Shown here piece after piece: positions 1 through 9,759 of a stretch of DNA of 19,795 nt; position 1 is the first letter of the stretch, and each line of letters opens with the position of its first letter. The translations under genes and the position numbers were made by a program. The notes under the pieces were generated by a model that was not told where the DNA came from, did no database searches, and saw only the letters and a program-made list of their open reading frames with translations. Source of the DNA: Bacillus sp. JCM 19058. Lineage in GTDB: Bacteria > Bacillota > Bacilli > Bacillales_H > Bacillaceae_D. The stretch lies in contig BAXO01000095.1 of NCBI GenBank assembly GCA_001310555.1, positions 1 to 19,795 of the forward strand, given 5' to 3'.

Positions 1-220
1 GATACTCTCCCGTCGAATCACGATACTCTTCAACGGATTCCTACTCCCACTAGCGGAGGAGCCAGTTCATTCATCGGGTTCAGCCGCCGGGCTTCTTCAC
101 CCTTGGATTTGCACCCAACCGGCGGATCTTCCCGCTCTCCTGTCGAATCATGACTCTCTCCCGGCGAATCATGCAATTCTCCCGCCAAATCGCGCTACTC
201 TCTCAGCGAACCCGCTCCCT
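1..220. repeat. Degenerate 21-bp repeat array A
   Basis: Repeated units begin CTCTCCCG or a variant, followed by TCGAATC or GCGAATC and a variable spacer. Successive units are mostly 21 bp apart. Units are visible at about 4-25, 134-155, 155-180 and 178-200. Between them, 33-149 is a diverged longer module that recurs at 1745-1863. The array is cut by the window edge. It is richer in G+C than the genes around it and is open in several frames only because 21 is a multiple of three, so I see no coding evidence. Orientation matches arrays B and C. Confidence 0.8.
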
Positions 221-462
221 TACCAACTTATCTGCTCCTTTTCGCAACAGCCGCAGTTTATCCTGAGATCATTTTTCTAATTTTCCCCGGAAAGGTTCTG
301 GAGATAGTTCAGGTTTTTTCCGGTGCGACGAATTAGCCTTTCACCCAATATTCCTTTCAGCAAATATGCTGTTCATTCGACTTTATAGAATTTTTTTTAT
401 CTAAATTACAGGAATTTTCACCTCTTTTGTCAAAGGTTGTTTTTACGAAAGGAGTTCTGCGT
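221..462 (+). other. Leader region upstream of the NERD gene
   Basis: No gene is seen here. It is A/T-rich toward the gene. An imperfect inverted repeat, CCGGAAA at 287-293 and TTTCCGG at 317-323, could form a hairpin of unknown role. The ribosome binding site AAAGGAG lies at 448-454, eight nucleotides before the ATG at 463, and fixes that start. TATAGAAT-like sequence near 385 could be a -10 element, but I could not pair it with a convincing -35. Confidence 0.35.
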
Positions 463-1567
463 ATGATTATAAAAGACAGGTCCCTCCCCGAAATCATCTC
501 CTCGATAGAGGCACTGTTAAACCGCGTATCCTCTACACACCATGCTTTCTCAGCGCTATCCAACGATCTCAATAAAAGGCTAGCCGGTCATCGTGGTGAA
601 GAAAAAAACAGATGTCGCAATGGCGCCTTTTTCCTCTGATTATTTTCATACAATTCGAGACCTACGTATCGTTGACCACCACGAAACGATTCAGATTGAT
701 CAGCTTCACATCACTCCTTATTTCTCTCTCCTATTAGAAATCAAAAATATTCGCGGAAATCTATTTATCGATGAACGTTCGGGCAATTAAAACAAACCTA
801 TAATGGCGAAACTATTAGTTATTCAGGGGTCGTTCAACAATTGAATCGGCAAGAAGAAGGCCTGAATCATATTTTTCAAAAGCTAAAAATTAAATTACCG
901 ATATTCAAATTAGCCGTTTTCACACACCCAGAGATTCATTTGCATACACGAGAGGAACATCTTTACGTATCAAATTTAATTTGTCGAATCGAGCATCTGA
1001 CCAGTAAAATAAAAAAAGCTCATTCGTGAAAATACCAAAGCTTACCTTTCTAAAGAAGAGTGTTTAGTAGCTTCTCAAACCCTCGCAAGACTTCATACCC
1101 CCGCCCCGCGTCCGTCAAATCTATTCGATTGGTACGGATTAACTAAGCAGGATATCACTAAAGGCGTCCAATGTGACTTATGCAAAAAAAATTGGTATGA
1201 AGCGTTTGTTAAAAAAAATTGGAAATGCACCTATTGCTCTCATACTGATGCCACTGCACATAAAAAGGCATTTATAGACTATTTTAATATTTTCGGTGGT
1301 TCCATTACTAACCGAGAAACAAGAGAATTTTTAGGAATAACTTCGGAACGGACAGCTCGCTCTCTCCTAAATTTGATGGACTTCTCTATTGAAGGAGCAT
1401 CGAAAAATCGTATTTACCTGCCAAAAAAAAGATCATTTCAATTCAATCGTCGACTGAGTGCGTTCTCTCGGTACCAAAGCAGCCGACTCCCAACCTGGGA
1501 TTTGCCGATTCCATCCACGGAACTATTCTCAACCGACGAATCTCCCCGCTCTCCCGTCGAATCCTAA
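463..1567 (+). pseudogene. NERD-domain protein with C-terminal zinc ribbon (three frameshifts)
   Basis: Nuclease-related-domain (NERD) family protein, about 360 residues when the frames are joined. The ATG at 463 has AAAGGAG upstream. The N-terminus (MIIKDRSLPE, then KRLAGHRGEE) and the core QIDQLHITPYFSLLLEIKN carry the family's D...E-x-K nuclease-like signature. The C-terminal half has a CDLC...CTYC zinc ribbon and a helical segment (ITNRETREFLGIT) that resembles a DNA-binding or winged-helix tail. The frame changes at an A7 run at 602-608 (one extra base), near 777-784 (one missing base) and at an A7 run at 1011-1017 (one extra base). Two A8 runs farther on, near 1183 and 1211, are in frame. 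The last 35 or so codons run into repeat array B, which supplies the stop. NERD proteins are suspected nucleases but their role is not established. No partner gene is adjacent. Whether the shifts are real or sequencing errors is open. Confidence 0.75.
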
Positions 1568-1935
1568 CCCTCTCCCGTCGGATCACAGCTCTCTACCGTC
1601 GGATCCTCCTGCTCTACCGTCGAATCACAGTTCTCTCTATGCGACCAGCCGGTTGTTCTCGATTCCAGTTAACGGAAGCATCCAGCTCTGGCGCACAGAC
1701 CTGCCGCATCTCCCCGCTCTCCCGGCGAATTACGCTACTTTTCTACGGTTTCCTACCCCAGCTGGCGGTGGAGTCAGTTCCTTCATACAGGCTCAGCCGC
1801 CGGTCTCTTCTTCCGCAGATTTACACCCCAACCGGCGAATCTTCCCTGCTCTCCCGGCGGATCTTACTCCTCTCCCGTCGGATCACAGCTCTCTCCCGTC
1901 GAATCGCACTCCTCTCCCTCTCCCAACATCTCTCA
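1480..1935. repeat. Degenerate 21-bp repeat array B
   Basis: Same repeat family and orientation as arrays A and C. Near 1549-1632 four consecutive units, beginning CTCTCCCG or CTCTACCG, sit exactly 21 bp apart. Another run of 21-bp units covers about 1850-1920. The middle (1745-1863) is a diverged copy of the 117-bp module at 33-149. The first part overlaps the tail of the NERD reading frame. Long plus-strand open frames here (LPSDHSSLPS-like heptapeptides) come from a stop-free repeat whose length divides by three. I do not regard them as genes. Confidence 0.8.
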
Positions 1936-1947
1936 CACTCCTTTAAA

Positions 1948-1992
1948 AAGCTCGGTGAGAACGTTTAAATTCTCACCGAGCTTAATTTTTTT
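1948..1992. terminator. Bidirectional rho-independent terminator ending the sugar operon
   Basis: The arms AAGCTCGGTGAGAA (1948-1961) and TTCTCACCGAGCTT (1970-1983) pair perfectly over 14 bp around an 8-nt loop. On the plus strand a T8 tract follows a few bases later. On the minus strand the arm ends in a run of five Ts. It lies about 40 bp beyond the GH35 stop codon, so it most likely ends the long minus-strand operon. Confidence 0.9.
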
Positions 1993-2022
1993 TCGTTATT
2001 TTACTGGATTAGCGAGTTCTGT

Positions 2023-4431
2023 TCACCGAGTAAAGTCCAGTCTGAGTTCTCCGGCAAGTGTGGCCTCAGGTTTCGTCATAATACGGTAGCAGTGTGCACC
2101 TTCTCTTTCGATCCGGTACGTTGGGTGTTCTTTAAAAGTATGCTTTGTTTCTAGTACGATTTCTTCTTGTCGATTGGCAATCCGAAAGGTTAATTTCTCG
2201 TCTTCTACCTTCACGATTTCCGCGGTTGAATGTCGGATGGTTATCTCGCCAAAGGTCATATTCAAGGGGAGCATCACGGCATCCCTTTGCTTGATTCCTA
2301 GCGTGAGGAGCGGGTGCCCCTTTTCATAGACGGTAAATTCCTTATCGAAGCCGTCCAGGTTCAAAACATGCAAAAATCGTTCACCCTGCTTGTTAGCTGT
2401 TGTGGTCATAAAGAGACCGTGTTCGGGACAGTCGTGGGTTAGATTTGCCTTGGCTCCGAGCCGTTCGATCGCCGTTTTAAATAGGGTGATATCACAGCGA
2501 TAGGCGGCACCGACGATGATTGCACGTCCTTTACCGTGCTCGGTCTCAAGCGCACAAATGTCTTTTGTTCCGTAGACTGATAAAAGCGGCTGGCCTTCTC
2601 CCTTAATCGAATATTTTTGCGCAAAGTGGGTGCGAATTTCGGGTCTGGGTGCTGCCCATCCGTGGGCTGTTACAGACAAATCATTCTCTGCCGAAGAGCG
2701 CTCGATTCCTTTAGCTTCAATTCCTAGTGCATCCAATAAAATTGAACAAGGCTTTCCTTCCATATCGAAAGTTGGCGCTTCACCATATAACAGCAAACCG
2801 CCGCCTTCCTCAACATAGTTTGCTAGTTTCTTTTGGATCGCACTGGACATATAGCGGGCGGAAGGCAGAGCGAGAACAGGTGTTGTAGTACGATCTAATC
2901 GTTTGTTCTGAATATCATAGGCGCCAAAACGATAGCCTCCAAGGAGAAGCGCCCGCGCCATAATCTCCCATGCACCATGAGCCCGATTTGCTTCAAGATT
3001 GCTGAAAATCTTTTGCATTCTTTCGCTTTTAGGGTAACGATATTCCGTCATATAATAATCTGGAATAAAGCCAAAGGCGACCGCATCCTTTTCCTCCTGC
3101 ATCGTTGCAAGCTTTTCGGATACGGCCATAATCGTTTGAATCGAACGAGCCATCCGTGGATATGTATAGTTCAGCTCTCCCTCTGGATTGACCGGCGCAG
3201 CAAAGCCGTGTCGCTCCCCAGTCGAGGCAATGCGATCATTTCCGTCTCCGCGCCTTTTATCCATCCGGTAATTGCGTCCACCTGCAAACAAATAATAGTT
3301 TAGTAGTCTGTTTCCTTGTGCGATACACATTCGCGCTTTGAAATCGGCTGCTGACGGATCGTAGCGCCCGCTTAAATTTTCACCAAAATTCCCATCGCCA
3401 CAATTAAATTCGACTGAGGTTAATGGCTGATCGGGGCGGTGAACCGCATCCATAAACCCGTTGATCAAGTAAAGGTCTTGAAAGGTTTCCATATTCAAGT
3501 CACCAAAGTAAATATCCGAGCCTGACAAATAGCCTGCATCTTGAGTGTAGCTTTCATAAAGCTGGCTAATTCCAATCGGGAAAGTAAAACCTCTTCCTGC
3601 CCCTGTCCCGTGGATATTGACGATAAACGGCACATTTGTTGCGCCGAACTCTTCGGCATATTGTCTCAGTACTTGCACATAGCGAGCAAAGCGCCCTCTC
3701 ATATAATGGCCCAAATCCTGATGCAGCTCAGCCGCATACTGCTCCTTTGGAGAGCGAATCGCCGCTGCTTCGCCTTCGCTGCCCGGTTTAAACGGATAAC
3801 GCTCCCGCTGTTGTAAAATGCTGTAGCGCCTTCCTAACCATTGCTGAAAGTCGTTGATGACGTATTCTGTCAAGTCAGGTGTGTTGCTAACCCATGAAAG
3901 CATACCAATTTCATTATCGAGTTGGAGGGCGATAATGTTGCCACCGTGGTGGTGAAGCCTCGGCGAAATAATTTCCATCACCGCACTGTACCACTTTCTG
4001 ACCTCTTCCAGAAACTGAGGAGCAAGATAATCGAGCGTTGGCGTTGGCGCCTTTCGGCCGTCCCAGCCAACAGGAACTATGTCTGGATGCTTCTCGTACA
4101 CCCAGTGCGGGATTCCTTCGTTTTTCATTTCGGCCATAATGAACGGACCGGGTCTGGCAACAAAATAAAGGTCATTCTTTTGACAAAGATCGATATAAGC
4201 AGCTAAATCGAGCTCCTTCCGCGTTTTCCCGCGTAAATCAATGCTTCCTTCCTCAGGCTCATGGCATAGCCACGGAATATAGGAGGCCACCGCGTTGCAG
4301 CCTGCCTGTTTTAGTTTGTCGATTCGATCCTGCCATTCGCTGCGCTCCAGCCGGTAGTAATGAATTTCACCACACATAATTATGACCGGCTTCCCGTCAA
4401 TGATGATTTGCTTATCCTTGATTTCAATCAT
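2023..4431 (-). CDS. GH35 family beta-galactosidase, cytoplasmic
   Basis: An intact 802-residue glycoside hydrolase family 35 protein that should release terminal beta-linked galactose from oligosaccharides. The N-terminal half (about residues 5-350) is a TIM barrel with family motifs: GEIHYYRLERSEWQDRI near 21-37, ARPGPFIMAEMKNEGIPHW near 92-110, the likely acid/base Glu174 in QLDNEIG, and the likely nucleophile Glu341 in TSVEF. The remainder is a long C-terminal region, probably beta-rich. No signal peptide is visible, so it should act on imported sugar. The ATG at 4431 overlaps the end of the upstream GH144-like gene by 8 nt (ATGATTGA), which suggests translational coupling. It is the last gene of the operon. 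It contains no A/T run of seven or more and has no frameshift. The exact linkage specificity cannot be read from sequence; some GH35 members act on unusual beta-galactosides. Confidence 0.93.
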   Translation of the reverse strand: MIEIKDKQIIIDGKPVIIMCGEIHYYRLERSEWQDRIDKLKQAGCNAVASYIPWLCHEPEEGSIDLRGKTRKELDLAAYIDLCQKNDLYFVARPGPFIMAEMKNEGIPHWVYEKHPDIVPVGWDGRKAPTPTLDYLAPQFLEEVRKWYSAVMEIISPRLHHHGGNIIALQLDNEIGMLSWVSNTPDLTEYVINDFQQWLGRRYSILQQRERYPFKPGSEGEAAAIRSPKEQYAAELHQDLGHYMRGRFARYVQVLRQYAEEFGATNVPFIVNIHGTGAGRGFTFPIGISQLYESYTQDAGYLSGSDIYFGDLNMETFQDLYLINGFMDAVHRPDQPLTSVEFNCGDGNFGENLSGRYDPSAADFKARMCIAQGNRLLNYYLFAGGRNYRMDKRRGDGNDRIASTGERHGFAAPVNPEGELNYTYPRMARSIQTIMAVSEKLATMQEEKDAVAFGFIPDYYMTEYRYPKSERMQKIFSNLEANRAHGAWEIMARALLLGGYRFGAYDIQNKRLDRTTTPVLALPSARYMSSAIQKKLANYVEEGGGLLLYGEAPTFDMEGKPCSILLDALGIEAKGIERSSAENDLSVTAHGWAAPRPEIRTHFAQKYSIKGEGQPLLSVYGTKDICALETEHGKGRAIIVGAAYRCDITLFKTAIERLGAKANLTHDCPEHGLFMTTTANKQGERFLHVLNLDGFDKEFTVYEKGHPLLTLGIKQRDAVMLPLNMTFGEITIRHSTAEIVKVEDEKLTFRIANRQEEIVLETKHTFKEHPTYRIEREGAHCYRIMTKPEATLAGELRLDFTR

Positions 4432-5647
4432 TTCTCTTGGCCTCTTTCTTCCAGCCTAGCAATTCTTTTCCTTGCTGGACATAGTCATTTTGCATATACA
4501 ATTCCCAGACTAGTCCGCTTCGGAAGTTCTCGATCATAAGAAGCGTAATCCCTTTATCAATCCCGATTACCCGTTCTGAATACCAAGCTGGCTTCTTATC
4601 GAGATTGTAAGCATCCTTCAATCCATATCGTCCCCACAGTCTCGGTTCGTTGTGAAACAAATAACGCAAAACATCAGTAGATTCATCAGGTGTAAAAACA
4701 ATTGACCCGAGTGCTGCAGCTGGAGCTACCGTCCCATCGCTCGTCGGCGTAACATTTTTATGATATGGAGGGGTCCCGTGTCCGGCATAGCCATTGGGTC
4801 CCTCGCTCGCCGTTAACCCCCATGAGTAGGCATGGTACGTTTGAAAGCCCTCTGGGTTATCGATGCAAAATTGGCGACTAGCTAGTGAGGCTTGAATAGA
4901 ATTTTCAAACCAATTAATTCCGTCACCGTCGACTATCCCTCTGAAATCGAACCAGGCGTGCGAAAATTGATGAGTAAACAGCTGTCCTCCGGGCGAATAA
5001 TAAAAGCTGTAATCGCGATATTGTCCTAATTCTCGCTTAAAGCCTTCATAAATTTTGACAGGAACCGGATGAGTTGGTGAGGCAGTTCCGAGCAAATATT
5101 GCATCAGCTGTTCAGCATACGTATCCCAATGACCAAATCCGCCGTTTCCTCGTCATAGCCCATATAAAACCAGTTATTTTTTTCGTTATAGTACATGAGC
5201 CAGTCGACGCGACGATAAATCGCCTCAAACATTTCTTTTATCTCTCCGCCAAAATATTCCGCCGCCGTTATCGCTCCATTCAAGAAGAGCGACGTATCTA
5301 TGATCGACGGGCAATCATGGTATTTTTCGTATTTTTTTTGCCGTATTCATATTCAAAAAATGGTAGAAAAAACCGCCAACATGCTCAACATGGTGCAAAA
5401 ATGTATGGAGTGTTCCCCTCGTCCGCTCATAGCCCTCGTTATAGGAAATCCAGTTCCTTTCGATTCCGATGATGATCGCTGTTAATCCAAAGCCGACCGA
5501 AGCAATACTAGCAACGTCCTTACTGTCATCACCTGTTTTATCGCGAATCAAACCGTATCCGGGACTGTTGCTGTCTTCATTAACCTCCTTCCAAAAAAAA
5601 TCAAACGATCCCTTCATTTCCCTATTCAGCAGTTCAATATCGTTCAT
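4424..5647 (-). pseudogene. GH144-like (Glycoamylase-domain, PF10091) glycoside hydrolase, two frameshifts
   Basis: Joined, this is a protein of about 408 residues of the Glycoamylase-domain type, which in characterised bacteria includes GH144 endo-beta-1,2-glucanases. Landmarks in the joined protein are TSLFLNGAITAAEYFGG (118-134), GGFGHWDTYAEQLMQYLL (169-186), FTHQFSHAWFDFRG (224-237), YHAYSWGLTASEGPNGYAGH (271-290) and DGTVAPAAALGSIVFTPDES (304-323). The N-terminus (MNDIELLNREMK) has no signal peptide, so the enzyme is probably cytoplasmic. The ATG at 5647 is preceded by AAAGGAT. One shift is at an A8 run near 5332 (one extra base). The other is near 5148 (one missing base), just before the GHWDTY motif. 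All motifs are conserved, so the enzyme may be functional if the shifts are artefacts. It sits 40 bp after a permease and overlaps GH35. Substrate remains inferred; glucoamylase activity itself is not implied. Confidence 0.8.
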
Positions 5648-5687
5648 CTTGACATCCTTTCCTATTCAGGTAATCTATAGCTTTCAC

Positions 5688-6649
5688 TTACTCACCGGCA
5701 ATTCCGGAACGATCGACCCCTTCTACAAACCAGCGCTGTGTCACGAGATAAACGAGCAGAAGCGGCAAGATCGTCATCATTGTCCCCGCCATTCGAATCC
5801 CTTCATTAATAAAACTCCCTCCCCCTTCACCTGAGCTGTTACTTGCGTACATTTGTTCATACGTAGCGGTGAATTTTTGCAATTCAAGGGGTAACGTCGT
5901 TAAATGATTTCCGAAATAAATCGATGCCAGACCCGTTTCATTCCAATACCAGACAAGCGAAAACAGGAAGGAAATAATAATCGCCGGGGCAGCCATCGGC
6001 AGAGCAATCGTAATAAAAATTCGGAGATGCCCAGCGCCATCGATTTGAGCCGCTTCCTCTAGTGATTCCGGAAGCATTCGGAAAAACTGAAAGAAAATCA
6101 GGATGAAGATCGCGCTGTTTATTCCTTGTCCGAGTAATGCTGGCAACAGAAAGGAATGAATGCTTCCGAGCAGACCGAGCTCATTAAAGAAAACATAGCG
6201 CGGGATCATCGTCACCTGAGGCGGGATCATGAATGTAGCAATAACGAGAATAAAGAGCACTTTCTTTAAAGGGAACTCGAATCTTGCAAACCCATAGCCA
6301 ATAATGGCGGCGACGGCGGTTTGGACCAATGCCGGCAAAACGGTCACGTAAACCGTCTGTAAAAAAAGTTGGCAAAAAGTCGAGAACCCGAATGGCCCTC
6401 ATATAATTTTCCAAATAGATCGTTGTCGGAATCCAGTTAACAAGAGGATTCAGCAAGTCATCCAGACTTTTGAAGCTATACGATCCCATGTAAAGAACTG
6501 GATAAAGGTAGACGAAGCCTATTCCGATGAGCAAAACATAAACAAAAAGTTTAAGCAGCAAACCGTTATTGCTCTGATTACCTAATAATGCTTTTTTTCA
6601 GCATTGGTCGATACTTGTTTTGCGTATCAATGCCCCACTTCGTTTTCAT
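5688..6649 (-). pseudogene. Carbohydrate ABC transporter permease 2b (MalG-type), two frameshifts
   Basis: Second inner-membrane subunit of the downstream ABC sugar importer, about 320 residues when joined. After a hydrophilic start (MKTKWGIDTQNKYRPMLKK) come a first membrane helix (FVYVLLIGIGFVYLYPVLY), further helices, and the ATPase-docking EAA loop EEAAQIDGAGHLRIFITIAL. I chose the ATG at 6649 because GGAGG lies nine bases upstream and because it gives the classic ATGA overlap with the preceding permease. The frame changes at a T7 run at 6592-6598 and an A7 run at 6361-6367. In each case deleting one base restores the protein. It belongs to the type of permease that works with an MsmX/UgpC-like ATPase, which is not encoded here. 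Confidence 0.85.
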
Positions 6650-7525
6650 CCTTTCCGCCCTCCGTTCTTCTTTCGTTCCTTTATTGTCATGAGCCCGACA
6701 CTGAGCACGAGGCAAGGCCGATGACAAGGAAATAAATCCATGCCAGCGCTGAGGCATAGCCAAAGCCAGTTTCGACGCGAAACATGTTGCTTTGAATATG
6801 CTCAACAATCGGACTCAAAGCGAATATCGAGTACGTCACGATCGTATAGATCATATTGACGATGACCATCGGGAAGAGACTCGGTAAAGTCACCTTCCAG
6901 AAGCACTCCCAATTCGATGCTCCGTCTATTTTTGCTGCCTCATAAACTTGCCGATCTATTTTTTTGGAGCGCAGCAAGAAAAATTAGAATTTGTACTCCT
7001 GAGAACCAGAGGATAATAATAAGATTCTCCATTAAATACAGAAGGACGCTACTTATCCAACTGTCCGGCTTGGCAGTGATGCTCTTGAATAATGAATATT
7101 GCTCAATCGCAGGAATCGTCGTCATCCCTTGGTTGACTAATTCATTGATGACCGGCCCACTAATGATAATGACAGGTAAAAAGAAAACCGTTCGAAACAA
7201 GCCTCTTAGCCGGATCGGCTGATTCAACAAAAGCGCAATAATTAGTGAAAAGACAATAATAATCGGAACCGTTAGGACGAATTCTTGTAAAAAAAGCAAG
7301 CAACTTTTGAACAAACAAGCCGTCGACGGCAAACGCATATTCATAATTTTGAAACTGGACGAAGGTCGTTTGAATCCCTTGCGGAGTCAGCTTAACCTCC
7401 TGAAAGCTCAGATAAATCGAATAAAGTAAAGGATAGGCCGTAAAAAGGACGAAACCGATAATCCACGGGGCAATGAAACCGTACCCGTATGCACTTTTCT
7501 TTGACCTCATTGATAGCTGTCTCAT
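6646..7525 (-). pseudogene. Carbohydrate ABC transporter permease 2a (MalF-type), three frameshifts
   Basis: First permease of the downstream pair, about 292 residues when joined. The start MRQLSMRSKKSAYGYGFIAP leads into a membrane helix (PWIIGFVLFTAYPLLYSIYL). The EAA loop reads QVYEAAKIDGASNWECFWKV. The ATG at 7525 overlaps the stop of the DUF5696 gene as ATGA. Frame changes occur at A7 7289-7295 and T7 6959-6965 (one extra base each) and near 6712 (one missing base). With the last one repaired, the C-terminus reads LVLSVGLMTIKERKKNGG and stops at 6646-6648, overlapping the start of permease 2b as ATGA. That coherent ending supports the reconstruction. Confidence 0.85.
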
Positions 7526-9759
7526 CGCTGCTCCCCCCGGTCTAACACTATGAAGCTGACGGCATCCACCTTAACATCATGAACTTCCTTTACGTTGTCC
7601 TGATAGTTGACGATAATCGAGATCCCGTTCGAGTAAAGCACCTCGACTACTCCGGGCTCATGAACATGCCTTGCTTCGATCGTTTCCCCTTTCACTTTCC
7701 CAAGGCTTTGCTGAACAAGCTCGTATTGCTGAACAACCTCCTCCTTCCACGTATCGAACATCGATGTATAAATATCCCGTGAAGGCGTTTTTGCCAGCAG
7801 ATGCGAAGGCTCAGTCGTTAAATAAAAGGACGGGTATGCCCCATATTCAATCATTCTCAGAACATCCTCAGCTGTATTAAAATGAAAATTAGAAAACGAG
7901 CCGTAATACGCTTATAGCCTTTTAAAACAATTTGTAGAAAAGGGACCGTGTCGGTGACAAATAGGTAGTTCGATGAGTAAAGAGGTGCGTCTAAATACCG
8001 ATCCATATGGCTCCAGGCATAATCATTGGGCTTATAGAAAGATAGCTCACCCATCCCTTTTGCCAGCTCATCGAAAAGCTCACTATACGTCTCTACCGCC
8101 TCCGCTCGAGTCGAACCTTCACCTGTAAAGTGAGAAAAAAGCCGGCTCGCGGTTGTTTCGATTGCTAAGTGCTTCATACCGTGTAGGGCGAATTGATCCA
8201 AGTCGCTTTGCGCAGTCAGTAAGGCTTTCCTTGGAGTCAAATAATACGACGCCCTATCTTCGCGCTCATTTTGAATCGTCTCCGAGTTAATCCGTTTGGC
8301 AACATCATTTCTTCCCGAGTAACCTGAAGCTCCTTCGTATGCTGTCGTATAATCAGTATGAAAAAAACAACGGAATATTCGCTTCGTCCAGCTGCTGTAT
8401 CGTTTCCTTAACAGCGCTTTGATTCCCGAGCTTTTTTTTCAAATGGAAACTTTGATGGCAGCGTCCCAGTCAAACCACCTTTTGACCAGCCTCGATAAAT
8501 GACATGCATCGCTGAAACTCCCCGTCCTTTCAACTCTATGACGTGTCGTTCCAAATTCTCCAATGTCGTCATCGCCAGCACTGAATCCCATAGCAGTCCC
8601 CTTTCAATCTCGCCACCGAGGAATTCCAGGCGGATATCTACTTCATCTCTGCTTCGAGAAAGCTCACCATTTTCGAGCAAATACTGTTGATAGGCTTTTC
8701 CCATACCAACATAGTCAGCTCGTTCCTCAGTCAAAAAAATAATTTCCTGTTTAATGTCAAAACGATTTCTTTCGGGCTGATAGGCATTAAAGCCATCCAT
8801 ACTTTCGCTCGTCGGCTGAAAATATTCATAACGGTAATGGTACTCTGCCGTTATCCAATAGAAGTCCGTTGATACACCACCGGGATACGCAAGCATTTCT
8901 GCATAATGCTTGCCATCGGCAAGTACTGTTAAAAACCCGTTTTGGCCAACGCCATGAACGACACCATACACCGGCATCGTAATATCTTGAGCGACATTCA
9001 GCCTCTGACTAGTAGAAGATAACCTCCGAAAGCCTTCATCTCTACCATAAATAAAGGCTCTGAACGGCACCTCTGCCTCTGTTCCGCTTTCTTCAAACCG
9101 TATTAAAGCTCCGCTGCCATCAGGAATAAACAGATAACCGTTATCGATCCGTTGATCGCTGCGCCTAAAAACGGGTATACCCTTAAAGAAACGATCCGAT
9201 TTTTCCCAGGCTCTGTCAGCTTTTCATCAGGAATATCGACGACAAGCCTGTCCCCTTCGATCCTGACCATGAGCGTAAGCTCTATTTCCGCTTCTGAAAA
9301 GGTTATTTGAGCAGAAAAGCCGTCGTCATTTATGAGCAGGTCCACTGTAGAATCGTTCGTAACTAGGCTTTCCGTTTTAAGTTTGTCTCTACGGTCAAGA
9401 TAGGTAATAGTCAAGGCAGAATTCGCCATGTCCATCCAAGTTTGGTTCAAATTCACTTCCGCATCCTGGCCGACAGCGGAATCCCAAATATAACCAGTTT
9501 TCTTGCTCCGGATTTTCAATGCCAGCGTATCCGGTTCGACATACAACTGTAAGTCATCGCTTTCTCCAGCCGCAATAAAGCTATCGAAGGAATCGGTTCG
9601 GCTCTTAATCAAGGTTCTGTCCTGTTCAGGCTGGGTAAACTGGTTTGATTGGTGCCAGAGTACTTCGTCGCTATTCCCTTCGGCACTGACATTAGTCGTA
9701 TAGCTGCCGACATACGCGACGGCCAGTAGAAAGATGACTAAAATATACTTCCTACACAC
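7522..9759 (-). pseudogene. Secreted DUF5696-domain protein, four frameshifts
   Basis: A protein of about 745 residues when joined. It starts at a GTG at 9759 with a near-perfect GGAGGTGAT at 9765-9773, overlapping the YIP1 stop by 8 nt. The N-terminus is a Sec signal peptide (MCRKYILVIFLLAVAYVGSY, likely cut after VSA near residue 26). A beta-sandwich-like region follows (LYVEPDTLALKIRSKKTGYI; DNGYLFIPDGSGALI), then a barrel-like central part (EFLGGEIERGLLWDSVLAMT; AMHVIYRGWSKGG; PLFFHTDYTT). I match this to DUF5696 from memory of its company with YIP1 and ABC sugar genes in Paenibacillus-like genomes. The fold looks like a glycoside hydrolase with an N-terminal mutarotase-like domain, but no catalytic residues can be assigned. 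Frame changes: near 9140 (missing base), A8 near 8431 and T7 (minus strand) at 8361-8367 (extra base), and near 7911 (missing base). It is a candidate extracellular enzyme or glycan-handling factor. Confidence 0.65.

Noticed and set aside
1..220. CRISPR array
   Set aside because: Units are degenerate and the spacers are only a few bases, with no leader and no cas genes.
287..323. CCGGAAA/TTTCCGG inverted repeat as a terminator or riboswitch
   Set aside because: The stem is only 7 bp with a 23-nt loop, and I recognise no riboswitch core.
1458..1946. Long plus-strand open frames with LPSDHSSL-type repeats
   Set aside because: They lie in repeat array B. The unit length is divisible by three and lacks stops, and no ribosome binding site is present.
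2630..4206. Several plus-strand open frames opposite the GH35 gene
   Set aside because: They are antisense shadows of a long conserved enzyme gene and have no recognisable domains.
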